A stretch of DNA of 9,683 bases. Source: Flavobacteriaceae bacterium UBA980. GTDB lineage: Bacteria; Bacteroidota; Bacteroidia; Flavobacteriales; Flavobacteriaceae. Of the stretch, positions 7,402-9,683 are shown one piece after another. The position numbers and the translations under genes were made by a program. The notes under the pieces were generated by a model. That model worked only from the letters and a program-made list of their open reading frames with translations, ran no database searches and was not told the origin of the DNA. Location of the stretch: NCBI GenBank assembly GCA_002292265.1, contig DBBQ01000006.1:1-9683 (forward strand). Direction: 5' to 3'. The first letter of the stretch is position 1; each line of letters opens with the position of its first letter.

Positions 7402-7419
7402 TGTGGCGAAATCGCCACA
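7402..7419. promoter_or_regulatory. 18-bp palindrome, probable operator
   Basis: TGTGGCGAAATCGCCACA is an inverted repeat with 8-bp arms around a central AA. It is much richer in G+C than its surroundings. It lies 22 bases before the 7441 start codon and 9 bases before an exact -7 box, so it covers the region where a -33 element would sit. That placement suits a repressor or activator site. It has no T tract after it, so it is not a normal terminator. Confidence 0.6.
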
Positions 7420-7428
7420 CAATCTAAA

Positions 7429-7436
7429 TAAGTTTG
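7429..7436 (+). promoter_or_regulatory. -7 box of the integrase operon
   Basis: TAAGTTTG matches TAnnTTTG exactly. It ends four bases before the ATG at 7441, so transcription starting about seven bases downstream would give a leaderless mRNA or begin inside the gene. No TTTG is present at normal -33 spacing; the palindrome at 7402-7419 occupies that place, which hints at activator-dependent or repressed expression. Confidence 0.4.
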
Positions 7437-7440
7437 AAAT

Positions 7441-7755
7441 ATGAAAAATCAACAAACAAATGAGGGTAGTGTGAAGCAGAGTAGCACCCTTCAAATTGTA
7501 GAAAGAGTAAATGTCAATGTCTTAAATTCCTGGGATGGTTCAATAGTAACTATATATGACCTTCCAATTTTTGAAAACGAAGATATAGAAATAAGCCTTC
7601 ATGTGCTTACAGATGTTCTTGGGGGTAAGTATAATGTAAATCCAAATCATCATACTTATCAGGAGATTGGTAAGAAAGCAACTAATATTAGCTGCTCTGT
7701 TAAGAAATTGAATATTGAAGATGAAATGGCTAATAGAATACTTAGTTATTATTAA
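7441..7755 (+). CDS. Unknown 104-aa protein encoded directly before the integrase
   Basis: No family is recognised. The protein is soluble in appearance, with no signal peptide or membrane segment. A polar start (MKNQQTNEGSVKQSS) is followed by a strand-like stretch LQIVERVNVNVLNSWDGSIVTIYDLP, an acidic segment ENEDIEIS, HHTYQEIGKKA near residues 69-79, and a helical-looking end KKLNIEDEMANRILSYY. Its stop overlaps the integrase start (TAATG, sharing base 7755), so the two are probably translated together. Genes in this position sometimes encode directionality factors or regulators, but no helix-turn-helix is evident. The product is small and acidic, and the role is open. The ATG at 7441 is the only ATG before residue 92; a GTG at codon 11 is an alternative if the upstream -7 box sets transcription within the first codons. 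Confidence 0.75.
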   Translation: MKNQQTNEGSVKQSSTLQIVERVNVNVLNSWDGSIVTIYDLPIFENEDIEISLHVLTDVLGGKYNVNPNHHTYQEIGKKATNISCSVKKLNIEDEMANRILSYY

Positions 7756-9116
7756 TGAAACTACAATTTAAGATGAAGGAGAAAACTGACCGAAGCGGTC
7801 AGGTTCTCCCAAATGAAGAGGTCAATATCCGTGTAGCAACTTACATAAAGGATTATGACGGAAGCAGGAAGCAGATTTCAACAACAACGGGAGTATTTGT
7901 AGCCCCCGTAGATTGGAACTACGAGAGGCGCAAAGTAAAAGAAAAGCGGATTGAGGGTAGATGGATTGAAGACAATAGAAACAACATCCTAACATTCATT
8001 AGAGGCTATTATAAAGATTATTGTAATGAGGAACCGCCCAATAAAGCAGTTCTAAAAAAAGCGATAGTAAAAGCCCATAAACGGGTTAGGACAGGAAAAG
8101 AAGAGGAGACAATCACAAAAGAAACTCCACTACTCAAAATGATAGATGAGTTTATTGAGATGGCACCAGTTCTAAATAATAAAAAGGGAGGTATTGGTCT
8201 ATCAAGTGGAACTATCAGGCACTACAAGAGTTTCAAAAATCTAATAAATGAGTGGCTTTCATCCAAAGCGATGGAGGATAGGGCTACGCTTACTCTTCAA
8301 AATACTAAAAAGGCTGATTTGAATAAGTTTTTTGCCTATTGTAAAAAAACAAAAGGGTATGGAAACCAAACTCTCGCAAAAAAAATGGCACTTATGAAAA
8401 GGCTATTTTCATTCGCAGAGATTGAGATGGAAGAAGAGGGAGTTTATCAAGGCTTTGGAAGGACTTGGAAAAGACCCGAATGCCCCCCGCCAAAGCCCGA
8501 AGAAATAATAAGACTAACAGATGAAGAAATAAAGCGATTTATAGAGTTAGAGGGGCTAAAACCAGCACTTTCAAACGCTCATAGATTAGCAATCATTCAA
8601 ATGGTAGTAGGATGTAGGGTAAGTGATTTACTGGGGGTAAAAGAAAACGGGGAGCAACTCCATCCACCACTAACCTCATCAAACTTCACAAAGGAAAATG
8701 GAGCCTATTACTGCTCTTACAAGACCTATAAAACTTTTGAGGAGGTAGTTGTTCCAGTAGCGGATAAACAGGCAATAGAACTCATAGAAACTGGCTTATT
8801 TCGCATCATTCATAACGTTACTTACAACAAACACATAAAGACCCTTTGCCGATTGGCTGGGATAGATGCGCCAACTGATAAATCAGTAAGAGTAAGTAAG
8901 AATAAAAGCGAGATAAGGTCTATACCTAAATGGGAGGCTTTTAGCAGTCACGGATTTAGAAAAACCTGCCTATCCCAGCTTTACAACAACGATATCCCCG
9001 AGAGGCTAATACAGAGTGTTTCAGGTCACAAATCGGCTACTATGTTGCGCCATTATTGCGGAAGGGATGACAAACAAGCAGAAGCAACTAAACTAATGGA
9101 ACTAATAAAACAATAG
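7755..9116 (+). CDS. Tyrosine recombinase / site-specific integrase
   Basis: This 453-aa protein is a phage-type integrase that cuts and rejoins DNA at attachment sites through a covalent 3'-phosphotyrosine link. The N-terminal part (about 1-110) has the arm-binding layout of Bacteroidota integrases (strands with TTTGVFVAPVDWNYERR, resembling Arm-DNA-bind). A SAM-like core-binding domain spans about 120-235 (SSGTIRHYKSFKNLINEWL, LNKFFAYCKKTKGYGNQT). The catalytic domain is about 250-453, with R288 (VVGCRVSDLL), a lysine near the beta-hairpin (K323 or K326), HGFR (H399, R402), SGHKS (H425) and the nucleophile Y434 in LRHYCG. All expected residues are present, so the enzyme looks functional. 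The start is the ATG overlapping the previous stop. Two bases separate its stop from the next gene, so three genes probably form one operon. The nearest plausible target is the tRNA-like site at 7261-7273. Confidence 0.95.
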   Translation: MKLQFKMKEKTDRSGQVLPNEEVNIRVATYIKDYDGSRKQISTTTGVFVAPVDWNYERRKVKEKRIEGRWIEDNRNNILTFIRGYYKDYCNEEPPNKAVLKKAIVKAHKRVRTGKEEETITKETPLLKMIDEFIEMAPVLNNKKGGIGLSSGTIRHYKSFKNLINEWLSSKAMEDRATLTLQNTKKADLNKFFAYCKKTKGYGNQTLAKKMALMKRLFSFAEIEMEEEGVYQGFGRTWKRPECPPPKPEEIIRLTDEEIKRFIELEGLKPALSNAHRLAIIQMVVGCRVSDLLGVKENGEQLHPPLTSSNFTKENGAYYCSYKTYKTFEEVVVPVADKQAIELIETGLFRIIHNVTYNKHIKTLCRLAGIDAPTDKSVRVSKNKSEIRSIPKWEAFSSHGFRKTCLSQLYNNDIPERLIQSVSGHKSATMLRHYCGRDDKQAEATKLMELIKQ

Positions 9117-9118
9117 AT

Positions 9119-9475
9119 ATGATTTACTATCACTACACAAACCTCATCCACGCTCATAGCATTATGATAGATTGGGAAATAAAAACAAGTGGGGCAGAGA
9201 AGAAACTGGGACTAAAAAAACCTTCCTGTTGGTTTAGCACCAACGAAGAGTTTGAGAAAGGAACTTTCGCCACAATACTTGATGAGAATAATAAGAAAAT
9301 AGAGTTATTTACAGCGCAGGAAATGGCTGATGCTATTGGCTGTGTAAGATTTGGCTTCCCAAAGATGAAATCATTTATTACTTGGGCTAAACACAGGTAT
9401 TCAAGTCAGCAACCAAAAGAGTTATGGTTGGCAATGGATATAATAGCAAGAGAACGGGGTGCATTTTTATTTTAA
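9119..9475 (+). CDS. YHYT/WFSTN-type small protein, possibly truncated by an in-frame stop
   Basis: The 118-aa product starts two bases after the integrase stop. It shows YYHYTNL (3-9), a helix, KPSCWFSTNEEFEKGT (34-49), a segment with FTAQEMADAIGCVRFG (64-79) and LAMDIIARERGA (103-114). I recall a family of uncharacterised proteins, usually near 150-180 aa, with this YHYT ... WFSxNxxWE ... RFG ... order; it is not named here because I cannot search. The His of YHYT and Ser of WFS recall the active-site layout of ADP-ribosyltransferase-like folds, but that is speculation. After the TAA (9473-9475) the same frame stays open for 20 more codons to 9536-9538 and looks protein-like, so the gene may be a slightly truncated or broken version. 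No membrane segments. No Shine-Dalgarno sequence; coupling to the integrase is likely. Confidence 0.75.
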   Translation: MIYYHYTNLIHAHSIMIDWEIKTSGAEKKLGLKKPSCWFSTNEEFEKGTFATILDENNKKIELFTAQEMADAIGCVRFGFPKMKSFITWAKHRYSSQQPKELWLAMDIIARERGAFLF

Positions 9476-9538
9476 ATCACAGGTATATCTTCAGTAAGTT
9501 CTTCGATACACTTTATCAAGAATGAAATAAGCTACTAA
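9476..9538 (+). pseudogene. In-frame continuation after the stop of the YHYT gene
   Basis: Directly after the TAA at 9473-9475 the same frame encodes ITGISSVSSSIHFIKNEISY and then TAA (9536-9538). The pattern of alternating hydrophobic residues ending in an acidic-basic tail resembles the last strand pair I recall in this family (SF-x-IP-x-I-x-IE). If so, the stop replaced a sense codon near the end. This could be a natural nonsense change, a sequencing error or an accident of composition. The remaining bases 9539-9636 show no gene. Confidence 0.35.
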
Positions 9539-9587
9539 TGAAGTAAGTGAAGATTTGCCGTTGTTTGTTAAGTAGGTTTTGGGATTC

Positions 9588-9605
9588 TTTATAAATATTT
9601 ATAAA
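9588..9605. repeat. 18-bp perfect A/T palindrome upstream of the last gene
   Basis: TTTATAAATATTTATAAA is a perfect palindrome with no spacer, made only of A and T, 31 bases before the start at 9637. It could be a regulator site or part of the promoter region. In such A/T-rich DNA a chance origin is possible. No TAnnTTTG box with proper spacing was found in this gap. Confidence 0.35.
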
Positions 9606-9636
9606 TTGGAGTATTATTAATCATAAATTAATTAGG

Positions 9637-9683
9637 ATGAAAAACTTTAAAACTATCTTGATAGTGACATTAATTCTTGATGT
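9637..9683 (+). CDS. Start of an exported or membrane protein (cut by window edge)
   Basis: Only 15 full codons are visible, reading MKNFKTILIVTLILD. A Lys-containing start followed by a hydrophobic run is typical of a signal peptide or first membrane helix. The ATG follows AGG directly and is preceded by an A/T-rich gap of about 100 bases, so it likely has its own promoter. It would be the first cargo gene after the integrase operon. Nothing more can be said about its function. Confidence 0.5.
   Translation, partial: MKNFKTILIVTLILD

Larger units (their letters stand above)
7261..9683 (+). mobile_element. Left end of an integrated element (right end off window)
   Basis: The stretch starts at the tRNA-like site and contains an integrase with all catalytic residues, a gene coupled to it, a small unknown gene and the start of a further gene. 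The housekeeping genes to the left give way abruptly to unknown genes. About two thirds of arginine codons in the integrase are AGA or AGG (19 of 28 by my count), while rpoD uses mostly CGN. No transposase, relaxase, replication gene or phage structural gene is visible in this part, so the element type (genomic island, integrative conjugative element or prophage) is undecided. The left edge depends on the tRNA reading; the right edge is unknown. Confidence 0.6.

Noticed and set aside
7402..7419. Palindrome read as a terminator.
   Set aside because: No T tract follows on either strand and it stands directly upstream of a gene start and a -7 box, so an operator role fits better.

Overview
The window looks like chromosomal DNA of a member of the Bacteroidota, most likely a marine-type Flavobacteriia. 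The evidence is low G+C DNA, a short (287 aa) primary sigma factor without region 1.1, genes with A/T-rich leaders and no Shine-Dalgarno sequence, TAnnTTTG-type -7 promoter boxes, and an OmpA/TSP3 outer-membrane protein typical of that phylum. No genus can be named from the sequence alone.

Positions 1-2319 (+ strand) are a housekeeping block: the 3' end of pnp (polynucleotide phosphorylase, KH and S1 domains), the primary sigma factor rpoD/sigA with its own rho-independent terminator, and rpe (ribulose-phosphate 3-epimerase) with a close -7 box. The stop codon of rpe overlaps that of the next gene, which runs the other way.

Positions 2316-6992 (- strand) hold three genes: an OmpA-family protein with a beta-barrel, five TSP3 calcium-binding repeats and a peptidoglycan-binding domain; a 57-residue single-span membrane protein; and a 1007-residue three-domain protein. 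The last joins a hydroxylysine/choline-kinase-like phosphotransferase, a LytM/M23 peptidase-like domain and a class III PLP aminotransferase of the phospholyase type. Its two outer domains resemble the vertebrate pair HYKK plus PHYKPL/ETNPPL. This suggests one polypeptide that phosphorylates an amino alcohol and then eliminates phosphate and ammonia.

Positions 6993-7440 have no gene. They hold the promoter region of the fusion gene, a strong minus-strand terminator, and just beyond it a 13-base sequence that looks like the 3' end of a minus-strand tRNA. I read this as the left attachment site of an integrated element. From there rightward come an 18-bp palindrome next to a perfect -7 box, an unknown 104-aa gene, a full-length tyrosine recombinase coupled to it by a TAATG overlap, and a small YHYT/WFSTN protein that seems cut short by an in-frame stop. 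The first codons of an exported or membrane cargo protein run off the right edge. Arginine codon use in the recombinase (mostly AGA/AGG) differs from that of rpoD (mostly CGN), which fits acquired DNA.

The points most worth following are the kinase-M23-phospholyase fusion, the tRNA-like insertion boundary with its operator-like palindrome, and the interrupted YHYT gene.
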